Shown here piece by piece: positions 31,400-44,800 of a stretch of 64,000 nucleotides of DNA; the first letter of the stretch is position 1; each line of letters opens with the position of its first letter. Both the position numbers and the translations under genes were made by a program. The notes beneath the pieces were generated by a model, which was given only the letters and a program-made list of their open reading frames with translations, had not been told where the DNA came from and did no database searches. The DNA comes from Lytechinus variegatus (Eukaryota > Echinodermata > Echinoidea > Temnopleuroida > Toxopneustidae), in the NCBI RefSeq assembly GCF_018143015.1, contig NC_054740.1:39833180-39897179 (forward strand). The letters run 5' to 3'.

Positions 31400-34300
31400 A
31401 CCAAAAAGCCATATTCTTGTCCTCTACTCCAATACAGTAGAGTCAAATGAATGTAGGGATCTCAGTGGTTGGAACCGTCATCTTTTCAAACAAGCAGAAT
31501 CTATAGGCATAATGGGTGATTTCAAGTTAAGTGTTGACCTTTTGGTATTGGTCCTGAAAAGTCACTCACTAGTCACTAGGTGTAGAGAAAGTAATATTGT
31601 GATCTGCATCATTTTCTAAATTAAACTCAGAATAGGTTTGGGAGCTAATGAAGGCAACACAATCCAAATTGTGCTTCCAACACGAACACCGAAACCGGAC
31701 TTGAAACTGCTCAATATGTGTAAAATTCTATTCCATTGTGCAAGGGATCTTGGATAGTGGATGTTATTACAACTTTACCATGAATGAAAGGGGGGGGAAT
31801 CTGAATTTGTTTGTTAAGCATGAACACATTCTTTGAAGTTCAAAGGATTTCTTGCATGTTTTTAATCTACCAAAAGTCTGTTTCCATTTGTGCTGCAACA
31901 TGTGCCCTTGACCTAAAATTATCCAAGATGATCCTCAGACTTACATTATTATTTGATTACGGATAAATAATAAGATTTATTATGCATAAACGATTTCAAG
32001 TGGAAAATATTTCAAATGAAACCTTATTTCCTGTTCTGTATTATCCTACAGAATAAATATTTTTCATCCTTCGCATACTCCAAGTGCATAAACAGCTACA
32101 CATATTCATACACAAACTCAATGGCAGTGAATTTATTTATCTTAGGGCTAGGGTAAAAATATAAAAGCATACATGACAAAAACAATGGAGTACAAGCGTT
32201 ATTTGAGAAGAAAATATTCCGCTATATTCTAGTAATGTTCACTACATTATCGAGGGATACTTGTCTGCTTCCCAGTCTGTATTGCTGGTGCGTTTCCATA
32301 GTTATTTGAGGCTTGTATCAACTAAAAATGTGATTTAAAAAGCAGAATGGAATGTACCTTTGTAATTTATTACAAATTCTTCCTGCAAAAAAAAAATCTT
32401 TCAAATTACACGTACATCAAAAGAAATTCTGTGTTTTGGAAATATCTATTTCTGTCCATCAAAAACAAAACATACTAAAGTGAGACCAATTGCAATTTAC
32501 ATGCGATCTTCAACACCTTATGAGGGCTATTTTTTTTTAATTATGGGTTTCAGAAGACCCTTTTCCCTTTTTGTTTTTGTCTGTTACAGAGATGCCAAGT
32601 TCAAAGACCAGCTATGCATGAGATTTTCTGTGAATCTGAGATCACAGACATTGTGTACAATGTATATGGGGATAGGCTGTGATAGTTGCGTGAGACAGAG
32701 ATTTGAGGGGATGAACAAGAGTCCAAAATGCTCGAGTCTCACGCATAATGCGTGAGACTTGGTAGCTCTGCGGTTACCAAGTAAATGGGATAAGACTATC
32801 AACTCCAGTGAAAGAAATCAGAAAAATACATCTAACCCACTAATTCCCAACTCCCAATTATGATGATGAAAGAAAAATATGTAGCAAAATATAAAATAAA
32901 CAAAATTTACACAAATTTACAAAATTAATGTTGTGAATAAAAATAGCATCTTTAAAAAAATGATCATGGAATATTTACAAATGAGTTCAATGAAATGAGT
33001 TTTGTTTATCAAATTTACGGTACACTGAAAATCTTCACACAAAATTCAAAAATATATATCAATTTTTTATTGTTTCCTTTGTATGAACAAAGGTCCTAGG
33101 AATTTTTCTACATTCCTGTGAAATTACCCCAAAATGTACATAAAAATTTCAGTGTCAAATCCATAAAGCCATAATGATGATTCATGTAAAATGGTCCCCT
33201 TCACACAAGCATAATAAAGCACAGACTGTTACACTATCTTGGAGTCAAATCAAATTCATGTTGCATAAAGAACTTTTTTTTTTAATCTGGCAAACTGTAA
33301 AGTGGGAAAACAAGTAAAACCTTGTGTGAGGTAGAACTGATACATACAGTTCTTTTGGCAAGAAACTGGTTTGTCTTGTTCCCTTACTAACATATCTAAT
33401 GCCCGAATCTAATCAAATCACACCAATAAGTTATTGCCACTACATTCTTTATGGGTTAATTTTCCCTTGACATCCGTGCTACACAATCAATTGACAATTT
33501 CCAGTAGAGAGTTATGTATATCTTTTAACCCTAAAAGGCCCAAGGGGGGGGGGGGGATTCTGCACTCCCCTTAACATTTTTGTGAAATAAGTTTGCAACG
33601 TGAATAGCAATTCAAAATTATTTGTCTCACACAGAGACTCTCTACACAAAATGAGCCACTGCACTTTCCAATTAATCTGAGCATACCTCTGTTTTCACTT
33701 TCAAGCGTTTACTGTACACTTTTAGATTGATTATAGATTATTACATTGGTGCATTGGGCCAAGATCTTAAAGAGGGGAAGCAGACTCTGGGGGGGGGGGG
33801 GGGGGGCCTCTGGCTGTGAAATGGGTCTAAATAGGCCTTTAATAATAGACTAAGAGTCAGGAGTTAGAAGTATTTTAGGAGTATTGCAATAATAGGAAGA
33901 AATACATAACAAAATTCTATACACACATGGACAATATTCGAATATGGTACACTAGAAACCGACATGTTATACATGTAGTCCTGAGAGATATTCAACAGAT
34001 CACTAAATAGATAAGTTGTTGTGCAAGGGGGGAATAATCAATCAAGCTAACAGAAACTGAGGGTCTTACAGTTACATTTGATATCTTATCATAGCACCTT
34101 CATACAGACAGTATTTAAAAAAATTTAAAGCGTGAGAATAATGACTGAGAGTTAAATATATTCAAATTGCTCCAACCATAACCCAAATTCTTTGCATTTA
34201 TAACAAATGATGTCATATACATGTGCACGTTGATACTAAAATCCCCTAAGAAAGTACAACCCAAAAAGTTATTCTTTGCAGGGTTAAATGAAAAGAATAT

Positions 34301-35199
34301 ATTGTCAAGATGTAATAGTAAAGGTGATGTAGCTCCCCCCCCCAAAAAAAAAAAAATCAACTGTCAGTAAGGCAAACTCTAAGGTAAAGAAAACAAATGA
34401 TTTATCTCACTCTAAGCCATATCACTCATCTTCATACACTTTCTTCAGTATAATAATAAAAATAATTGAAACGGTGACTGCAAGTCTCCAGAAAAAGACA
34501 TGTTAGAAATTCTTTTCAATCAATGGTTGCATACCAATGTTCGGATTTACAACAGTAAATTGTTACTTTTGCTACAAGTAGGGGTAATGACATGATTATA
34601 TCAAATGGTCATCAGATGTTGACATACAGCATATATGTAGTTCCCTGTTCAAGCTATGTAAATATTGAATACAGGGAATAATTTTCCTGGTATCGCATCG
34701 CAATTTGCTCCACATAATTTTATGACCGCTACACAAAACTTCACTTGTGTAGCTATTCTTTTACATAGAATTGTACAGAAAGCTTTTCTCTAACAACCAC
34801 AAATGCTAATCAACTTTGAGAAGTAAAATTATTCCCTGGAATATGGGGTATGGTTTTAAAATCTGTTCCGAAATGTAAGAAATTTCATCAAGAGCCCATA
34901 CAGAGCAAGATGATCAGTATTGCTTATCATGTAGTAAGGAAGGTAACTTCCCATGATGTTACCCTTTCTTGGCACAATCAGACAACATACATGTACAAAA
35001 AACATGTGTTCATACAAAATGCATAATATGGGGTTTGGGAATTCATTCAAATTCTGAAAATTATTCCAAAAATTCAAAAATGGACATTTTCTCAAATCTG
35101 AGTGACAGATGTTTCTGGAAGATCAAGTCAGTCGAGTCACCCATGCTTTCTTTTGCCGTCATACATACTCTCTTCGTTGCTTGGCAGGATGAAACATGT
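31400..35199. other. Spacer and probable ELF 3' flank
   Basis: No coding exon was found on either strand, apart from the MITE at 32587-32770. Long homopolymer G runs occur at 33545-33556 and 33790-33806. Part of the right side is probably ELF 3' UTR; its end is not determined. Confidence 0.4.
32587..32770. mobile_element. CAGAG MITE copy (184 bp)
   Basis: Begins CAGAGATGCCAAGTTCAAAG and ends ACTTGGTAGCTCTG, inverted imperfectly. It shares ATGTATATGGGGATAGGCTG-like sequence with the copy at 53876-54062. Confidence 0.65.
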
Positions 35200-35432
35200 C
35201 ATTATTGCTTTGGAGCGATGTCGTCTGGCGTTTCCAACTCTCGCGTTTGAAACCGAGGATCGTGGGTTCAATTCCCAGCCATGGTATAACTTCCCGGCCT
35301 GCACTCATTCCAGGTGAGGTAAATGGGTAACGGCAGGAGGTAATTCCTCATAAAAGCTGTGAACACCTGAATCGGGAGGCTACTTCAGCAGGGGTGATAC
35401 AGAAGCACCTTGAACACCTAATAAGGTAGATA
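35200..35432 (+). mobile_element. tRNA-derived SINE (second family)
   Basis: Box B is GGGTTCAATTCCCAGCC, followed by CAGGTGAGGTAAATGGGTAA and a CACCTTGAACACCTAATAAG tail. The same layout is found inverted at 50350-50618. Divergent, hence old. It lies just downstream of the ELF stop. Confidence 0.6.
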
Positions 35433-35786
35433 CCAGTATGTGCGAGGTATATACCCCAAATCACTATTATCAAATTGTTGCTTTTGACTTCAACCGCTCC
35501 AAAACATTACAGTGCATGTATAATCAAATCTTCCTCGTTCGGCCTTGCCACCATTGGCGAAAATCCAGTTTGGTCATCTACTGCACTACAGCGTCGAATA
35601 CTCATCAAAACAAATATTTCCATTGCCCATCGGTTCGGTTGAAATGGAATAAGCAATCTCAAGCAAATATTATAAAGTATCTCTAATATATATTCATATA
35701 TTTCTATATAATCTGGAATCTCTGTAATAATGTTTTAACCAGTCACAAAGCTGATGAATGGAAGATTGTCAGTGATGCCGAAGACC

Positions 35787-35889
35787 TCAACTGCAGTCGA
35801 TTTCACGGATGTTCTTTGGTATCTCACAGAATTTATAGACTAGCCTCTGTCCATCAACCTTCGATAGGATACCCCGTTGATAGTAGTAC
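35787..35889 (-). CDS. ELF: ELF last coding exon (ETS end and stop)
   Basis: Completes RALR and encodes [36 protein letters not shown] at 35789-35787. No donor-like site that would clearly bypass the stop was seen. Confidence 0.92.
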
Positions 35890-38800
35890 CTAAAGAAAAT
35901 GAAACAAATATATTATTTGAGTGGTATTTATCAAGAAATGATTTGAAAATTAGTGTACTTTTGTAGATTTCATATACCAACGAGAGAAACGCCAAACGAC
36001 CAATGATATGGCTGGGCTCGAAATAAGAATTCAAAGGGGCAAGCCCATCAGGGGGCAGCCATTAAAAATTAGGCACCAATAATAAAATGTCCTTTTCAAT
36101 GGGTCACATGCACTGGATTACTGCAGGGTAACAGGCCTAAAACGGCATGCATATTTTTATTTATTTTTTTAAAATTTAAAATGGTATATTTCAACACGGG
36201 TTTCTATAGCAGCTGAAAAGCTGAATTGCATTACCCTTTACAATCATTTACATAAAAATAAAATCAATATCAAAATAGTGACTCAATTTGCACAAATTCT
36301 ACATCATACGAAATATCAAAGCACATAGGAAGGTTGTTTATCATGTTGGGGGTGCATGTATTAAATAACAACATTTATCCCCATCATGAGAAACCAAAAT
36401 TTAAATTAAAAATACATGCAGCCAAATAACATAAAACAATGAATTCTGTCGAGCCAGAAATGAGCATGGAAGAGTTGGGAATGAAAAAAAGACAAAGAAG
36501 AGGAGAGAGAGAGAGGGGGGGAGAAAGTGTGTATGTGTGTGTGTGAGAGATTGTTACAACTAGAATTTCTACTATCATAAATAAATAGTCAGCCTCAAGT
36601 CTACAAATATTTGGCCTTGTATGGCCTTAGACTCATTTGAGCCCTGGTTGATGTTTCACAAAACTATTCGGAAGTTAAGAGCGACTGCCAGAATGACTGG
36701 TCAACCTTTCTCACATGCTAAATAATCAAAAATTAACATTTAATGGTGAATGTTATTTACCAAAAGAAAGGATCAACAGTCGTTCTTAAAGTCACTCTTA
36801 ACTTAGATATGTCACTGGGAATAACAGAACTTTGTTCTGTCTGGAGGGTGTTGCACAAAGATATGTGTGACTTAAGAGTCACACTTACTTTCCCAGTTGC
36901 ATACGGCATAGAAGACATCGCCACATTGGTTAGATCATGTGCACAGGACGAACACTACCGCGTATCCATCAATCAGATGGCGCGTTGTATATCATGTGCG
37001 CATCAGCATTTAAATGCAACTTTATAAGTCATACTTAAATCTATGTGAGAGACCCCCAGGTCTGGATTTTGCTGTTGTTATTGAGGCATGAAGAGAACCT
37101 TACCTGAGTGCTCTACCCATTGTCTCATAGTTCATGTCAGGTTTGTTCTTGTGTTGACCCCATAACTTGGATACAGCCTTGGAGTCGACCAGTTTGAAGA
37201 TACCCTGTTCCCTGCTTGTCCATTTGATGAATCTAGGGCAGGTCTCAGTGTCTTGAAGTAGCTCCAATAGGAACTCCCACAGGTACGTGGTGTGTGCTAT
37301 CCCACGGGAAGAAAACAATTGAATATTTATGATTTCATTTCTGGACGACTAAACTGCGGGGCTGGGTAACAAAAAGCTTATCAATTAATAGTGGGGCCGA
37401 TTTCTATGAATTATTACAATTATTATTATGTATTATCAATCATCATAATCAGTCGCTAAGCTTAAAGGGGAATTAAACCTTTGGAACAAGTAGGCTTGTG
37501 TGGAAAGCGAAAAATCAGTGTATCCCTAAAAAGAACTGAAATCCGACCAATATCCCATAGGCTCCTGTACAAAATTTGCCGTTGAGTATGAGACCATATT
37601 CAACAGTCTAGTGCGCACGCGCGAATGTGTGAAACATACACCGTGTACAACAATGAAAGCAATGCTACGTGTACCATAGATCACAGTTACGCTCAATGAC
37701 GTCACAATGAACTGTATGTAAGTCGCATGTCAACGACCAAAATTGATCCCATGAAGTGAAGATGCAATAATTTGATAAGTGATATGACTTGTTAAATCAA
37801 ATGCCTCCCTCTTTTTTTGGGGGGAGGGGTGTGTGATAGATAATAATCATATTGAATGGCTTCATTTCATAGAATACCAGAAATATTCCACTTGTCAGGG
37901 TCAATATTCCACTCATCTGCGATTCGCAGATGAGTGCCCAAAGTCTTGGAATATTTCTGGTATTCCATTCTGAGCCATCCAATATAAATATTCTTTCTAT
38001 TTTCAAAAGAATATTGAAGCACACTAAACAACATTCGCAAATGAAATCTGTACATATCCAACTCTTCCAACATTAATTTGTGTAAGTTGCACATGTAAAT
38101 TTGTGACATAATATCTTACAGTGGGTTAACACATATCTGACCAGTCCATAAAATTTAGTTGATAAAATCAGAACGATTAACTGATACTACTCACCATCTT
38201 TTGCCTTTTTCCTGATGCCACCGTTTGACAGTTGGAGAGGTGATTCTGATTTAATCTTTGGCTTTCGACCTGGCAAACAAAACATGCATGTACAATACTT
38301 GTATGATCTGATCAGATATTATGTCAAGCAATACATGTATGTTATTGTGTTGAGGATCCTTTACACAACAAACAAAAAACAATAAACAAAAAATCTGAAA
38401 AAAAGTGCTATTTTGGAGGGGTCAATGACTTCAGAGTGGAGCATTACTGCCCCCTTCTGAACTCGAGCTTCACCAAACTCTGGGGTGTGAGTGGTCACAA
38501 ATAAAAAGATCTGGAAAAAAGCTGAAGAGTGTTGAAAAAGTCTGAATTAGAAAGAGCTCATGTTCTTGCACAGAGGATAGCCAAAATATGAAATCAGCTA
38601 AAAATCTGAACTCTTACACCCCTACAAATTAAAAAATATATATTCTTCACCAAATATAACTACAAGCCAGCATATGAAAAAAATAAATTAACAAATAATT
38701 TATTCCAATCAGGAGAAGAGAAACAGGATAGACAACCTGATACACATTGCCTCCCGTAACGATCTATGTGGGGTGGACCGTTGGAGCATACAAAACAAAA

Positions 38801-41800
38801 TGTTCTGCAGGCAAATTTTTCCCTCCTTTTTTTTTGAGGATCACTTTTCACAACCTACTGGCTAAATCTGAAACATTGGAGAAGCTTCAAAGATAAATGC
38901 CAGTTGTGGTAATGATTTCAAAATGAGTTCGTACAGAATCCAATGAAATGACCACCAAATAAAAAATATGTGGCATAAACAAACAATAAACATAGTGAAA
39001 TCCAATAAAAGAAATTTCTAATAAAACAGTCAAATCATATCTACAGGTTAAGAAGACAAACTCACTCTTTTTAGACTTTTTATGTCGTTTATGTTGTTCT
39101 TTTCCTTCATGGTGATGGTGGTGTTTATGATGGTGGTTGTGATGGTGATCTGTATCAAGGTTCATTTCATAGCTCATCTCAATATTGTGATCCGATGGCG
39201 GTTCAAACGCAAACTGTGACGTGGGAACGGTCAGTACTTGTTGTGAGTCGGCCGCTGTGTCAAAAGAAATACAGAAATTTTACACATCATATACAGTCTA
39301 TCATCTGAGTGTGAGTATTACTGTACAGAAAAACAAATTACCTGTCTACATAAATATATCCTCTAAAAGGGGACTGAACTCACATCGGCACTAAGGAAAT
39401 GAACATATTCTTGATACTTATATCCTTTCATCAAACTACAGAAAGATACTGCAATGTGTTTGTTTTTTTAGTAATATAGCCTTGAAATCATTGACATTCA
39501 GCTGTAAAGCTTTGTCACTACGATAAAGGAATTCAATTTGCCTTCATGCCTAAAAGAGGAGCGATGCCCAGATAGGAATTTCAACTCAAGCATGCATATA
39601 ATTTAGTTGCAAGCCAGCTGAAAGAAACACCATGGCCTTTAAAGATTAATTGTTTCAACATGGAATAAACTCTAGTTATGATGTGCCATCTGTGAGCAAG
39701 ACTGCATACTGTCCACAATATACTGCATACAACCTATCTGTATTGTTTTAACCCTAAATAGACTGGGCTATTTCGATGCCTAAGCAGACTGGGGGGTGGA
39801 GGCTGAATCAGCCCCCCTTATGTTATCGGCCATCGATCGCGACGAAACTTGGCATGCGCGTTATCCATGGCATAATCTACAAAACTACTATCTGATCAAA
39901 ATCTGCGAAAAATCTCATTGCTAATTACTTATGCTAATTTATGCGTAAAATCAAAATTTTGCTTTAATTAACTAAATAATGCCCCTAAAGAACTAATTTT
40001 TGGTACACATACACTTTATATGATTCTGATCAAATGTAAAAAAAAAATCAAAATCGCACTCATTTTCTTATGTATTTTATTGTTTTCTAAATTTCTTATG
40101 TATTTCTTTGTTTTTCGACTTTCTGTTTTTTATTGCTTTTTCAATGGAAATTGTCTGGGACTTTATTTGGAGCATAAATAAGATGGAATTAATTGATTTT
40201 AATCAGTAAAAGGAAAAATAATGATACATTTATGAATTTTGGCTATAAACTCTATTTGCATTGGATTTGTACACAAATTCATGTTTTTGTGCAATTTTGG
40301 GTCTGCATGCAGTTACGAAATGTTGCATAAAACACTGACAGCACCAAGTATTAGAAAAAGGCACATGTAACTTATTTGTTCTAAGTAAATCAGATGTAAG
40401 AAGTTTAGTAGCTTACAACAACTGTCAATGAAAATGACTAATTGGTACATGTATGATGGAGCCGTTTCCCTGGAAAGTGTTTCTCCAGCATCATTTCAGT
40501 AATGCTCACCAACTTGTTTTGAGCCAATCAGATGCAAGGATTTCTGTAGCTTATAACAGTTACCAGTTAAAATCCTTATAGTTCATATAATCCCCCACCC
40601 CCCCTCAGATTTTTTTTTTTTGAAAGCATCTGAAGCATCACATCTGATTAGTAAGTCTGTGATTTCCACTGAACCCATTGTTCTGAGCCAATCAGAGGCA
40701 AGGATTTTAGTAGCTTATAACAGTTGTCAAAGAAAATCGTTATTTGTCTCTTGAAATGCTCCCCTGGAGAAGGTAGGACTCTGGAATTCATGATTGTACT
40801 TACTTTGCCTTAGCGTTGCTTGCATAAGGGTATTGAGTGTTTCCGCTGAAGGAGTTGCCATACCCTTCTGTGTCAGCTCTGGAAATGAAGGTAGAAATAG
40901 AAAACAATTGTCAGTGAATTATGAAATAATCACTTCCATAAAAGATTGAGTCTTGCAGAACCATTCATATTCCCCAAATAGATATATATATATTTTTTTA
41001 ATTCAAACACGACTGCTAGAAATTACACAAATAATATTTACACCAAAATTAGTATTTCAATTTCATTTAGTGAGATTCTTGGGAAATGGTGGGGGGGGGT
41101 TGAATCAAACAGTTTGTACACCACATAGTCTAAACCTTTTTTATTTTCCACGATCGCAGAAAACGGATGCAATTCACGGAAAGGGCCTTTTGAAACGAAA
41201 GTAGCATTTCAAACGGAAAATCACGGAATACATATTTTTCCTCAAAATACACAGAAAAGCAACAGAAATTACTCAAAAATCTCAAAAAAATACGAATATT
41301 AAATGGCCACAAAACTCGAGAAAACACGATTTCACTTTGCTACAATCATGATAATTCACACATTGTGACTTCACTCGATTGATCTTTTTTTTTGTACACA
41401 AAGTCTATGGAAAAAGGAATTTCTGTTTTCTGACATGCTGGAATGGAATTTAAGATCTTCTGAAACGGAAAAGGCAATTGATGAATGATCCATTCAATGA
41501 GACGTAGCTGAGTTGAATGGATCATTATTTCATCTTTCACCGAATGAAGTATTCTGTCCATTGCACTCATAAACATTCATTATTTGTATACTGTAGAATA
41601 AGCAGGTGTAGGCCATTTGGCAGTTTTAACACATTTTTTTTCTTACCTCTCATAGTTTCCTCATCAAGGTGGATGTGAGAGACTCTATGCTTCAGTTCAT
41701 CATCTTCATCAGGATCATCAGCAGTGATTGGGTTAATGTTTTCTTCTGGCAGGGGACTGGCAGGTGGTTCTTCTACAAGATAACAAACAAAGGATCAAGT

Positions 41801-44800
41801 TCTTTATATAATGCAGAGCTGCCAACCTGAAAAGGAACATTTCAGTATTTTTGAAGCTGAAAATCAGTATTTCGGTGAGGAAATCAGTATTTCAAAAAAA
41901 TACCATAGGACCACACATACAACTGAAACCTTAGAAATCAGTATTTTACATGAAACTATCAGTATTCTTCTCACTTTTCAGTACTACTTGGCAGCTCTGA
42001 TAATGGCATTGAATGCGATGCTTCCAGTGAGGGGGGGGGGAGGAGGGTGGGGGCGGAGAAGAGGAGAAAGCGGGAAGATCATAAGAACTTCATTTGTTAA
42101 CATTTGTTAAGTTAACTTTTCACACTCCTTTTTCAAATTAGTGTCAAATATAGCCAACCACAATAAATGCAAACATATCATTAGAATTCTTAAATATCTG
42201 TCATGAATATGAACTACAATTTAACATCCAAACTGAGTTGACATCAGAAAACATCCACTATATATTCTGAACAGTGCTTTAAACAAATGGGTACTGCCAC
42301 TGTTATCAATGTTTGATTACTTGACTTGTGCTATCATTAAAATTTCAAGGAACAATTGTAATCATGCTACTCTGTGTACCAAACCGATACCTGCATATCT
42401 TGAATTCCCTTTGTACCAGAATATACTGTAAATCATTACATTCACAAAACCATAAAACCGATGCATTTACCACACACCTTTGATGAAATCTACAGTAATG
42501 AATTTCTTGTCGTCTCCGGTGTTGGTTGGTGATATGTCTAACAGCGCATGAGCAGCCATTATAGTCTCATGAGGCTTCTGCTGGGCATCTTCGCTCATTG
42601 ACTTGTCGCATGCTTTCACTGGAGAAGAAAAAAAAAGAAAAAAGGCAAAGATTGTATATATTTGTTACTTTATTGAAGAGGTATGCTTTTAAGACAATTA
42701 TTGTTTATATTGACAAAGCAACAAAAGGCACCAAAGTGAAGATATTTCCTGATGATGATAATAATTGATGGGATTTATAGTGCGCCAAAGTGCCCAAGGT
42801 GCAATATGCAATGAAAAATGATTTAACTTGTGGATTAAATGACAATAGGAGTAGGGAGCATTGACTAGATGTGTCTTGAGGTAACGATTAAACTATGTGC
42901 AAACTGAAGAGCTTCTCGAATGATGAGGGGAAGATCTTTCACAACAGTGTCAGCATGAGCAAAAGCCTGTACCCCTCCCCCCTCTTATACATGTAGATGG
43001 TTAAATGCCACTCACAACATGGTCTACCTTCCTTTAGTCTAATGCCATTCCGTCCTTCAACATTTCGTCTTAAAACGATTTTTGGTCCGATCATCACTTT
43101 GTCTAATCACCAGTTGGTCTATGACCATTTCGTCTCATAACCAATAGGTCTAATATTCCTATTATTTTCATTCACTTTGCCCAATTTACACTTGGTTTAA
43201 ATAGACCAAATGGTACATGTATATGGGCTAAATGGCTGTTGGACTAACTGGTTACTCGACGAAATGGTGAGTGGACGAAATGGTAATTAGACCATGACTA
43301 CTGGATGAACTCATTGTAGACCAAATGATCATAGACGAGTTGGCAATTGGACCAAATTAAAACTAGCATCCAGCATCTCGCAACAAAATTTAACACAATT
43401 TTAATTTCAGCCCAGTTGACTCTGTAGTGAATGATATTGGTGACATAAATTGACGATATAGAATTGACATTGATGAAGAAATGACATAGAAGCATTTTTT
43501 GTGATCTATGAATAAATTTCTTATAAATCAAGCATAAATAATTTTCTAGTCAAAATTTCGAAACTCTGTGTAGAACCTTGGTGAACCTCATGTAGCTCTC
43601 TGATGGAACAAAAATAATCAAAATCAATCAACAAATAAAAGTATCTTTTTTTTTAGTTTTGAATAAATTCAAAATTCTTTGTTGAAATATTGTATCTCCA
43701 CCTTGAGCTATCATATAAAGCAAAGAAATGAGCAAAATTGAAATTGATCAATAAATGAAGAATTTTTTTGGGGTGATTTATGAATAAACTTTGCATAAAT
43801 TAGCATAAATAATTTTCTGAACAAAATTTCAAAATTTTGTGAACAAGTTTGGTGTACCTCATGCAGCTCTACCAGATGGAAGAAAAAAAATCTAAATTGG
43901 TCAAAAAATAAAGAAGCATTCTGTGTGATTTATGAATACATTTTGCATAAATTAGCATAAATAATTTTCTACTGAAAATTTCAAAATTCTGTATACAGAA
44001 GATTTTAATCCCCCACCTAATGCTATCATTTAAAGTAAACAGAATTGAAATCAGACTTAAAATGACAAACAAGTGGAATGCCTCTGGCCGTCTCACCTGC
44101 ATCACGCGGTTCAATAGAGCAGCAGTGCTGACTTTGAATACTACTCTAACTCGCACAAGATGTTCAGTGATACATGGTTACTCTTATGTCCACTTTTTAT
44201 GAACTAGACCAATAAACTTACAGAGATTCACAAAAAAAACCCAACATGGCCAAAGTTCATTGACCTTACATGACCTTTGACCTTGATCATGTGACCTGAA
44301 ACTCAAACAGGATATTCAGTGATACTTGATTACTCTTATGTACAAGTTTCATGAATCAGATCCATAAACTTTCAAAGTTATGATGGTAATTCAACAGATA
44401 CACCCAATTCGGCCAAAGTTCATTGACCTTTGACCTTGGTCATGTGACCTGAAACGTGCACAGGATGTTCAGTGATACTTGATTACTCTAATGTCCAAGT
44501 TTAATGAACTAGACCAATAAACTATCAAAGTTATGATGGTAATTCAACAGATACCCCTGATTCGGCCAAAGTTCATTGACCCTAAATGACCTTTGACCTT
44601 AATCATGAGACCTGAAACTTGCACAAAATTTTCAGTGATGCTTGATGACTATTATGTCCAAGTTTCATGAATCAGATCCATAAACTTTCAAAGTTATGAT
44701 GGGAATTCAACAGATATCCCCAATTCGGCCAAAGTTCATTGACCCTAAATGACCTTTGACCTTGGTCATGTGACGTGAAACTCATGTAGGATGTTCAGTG

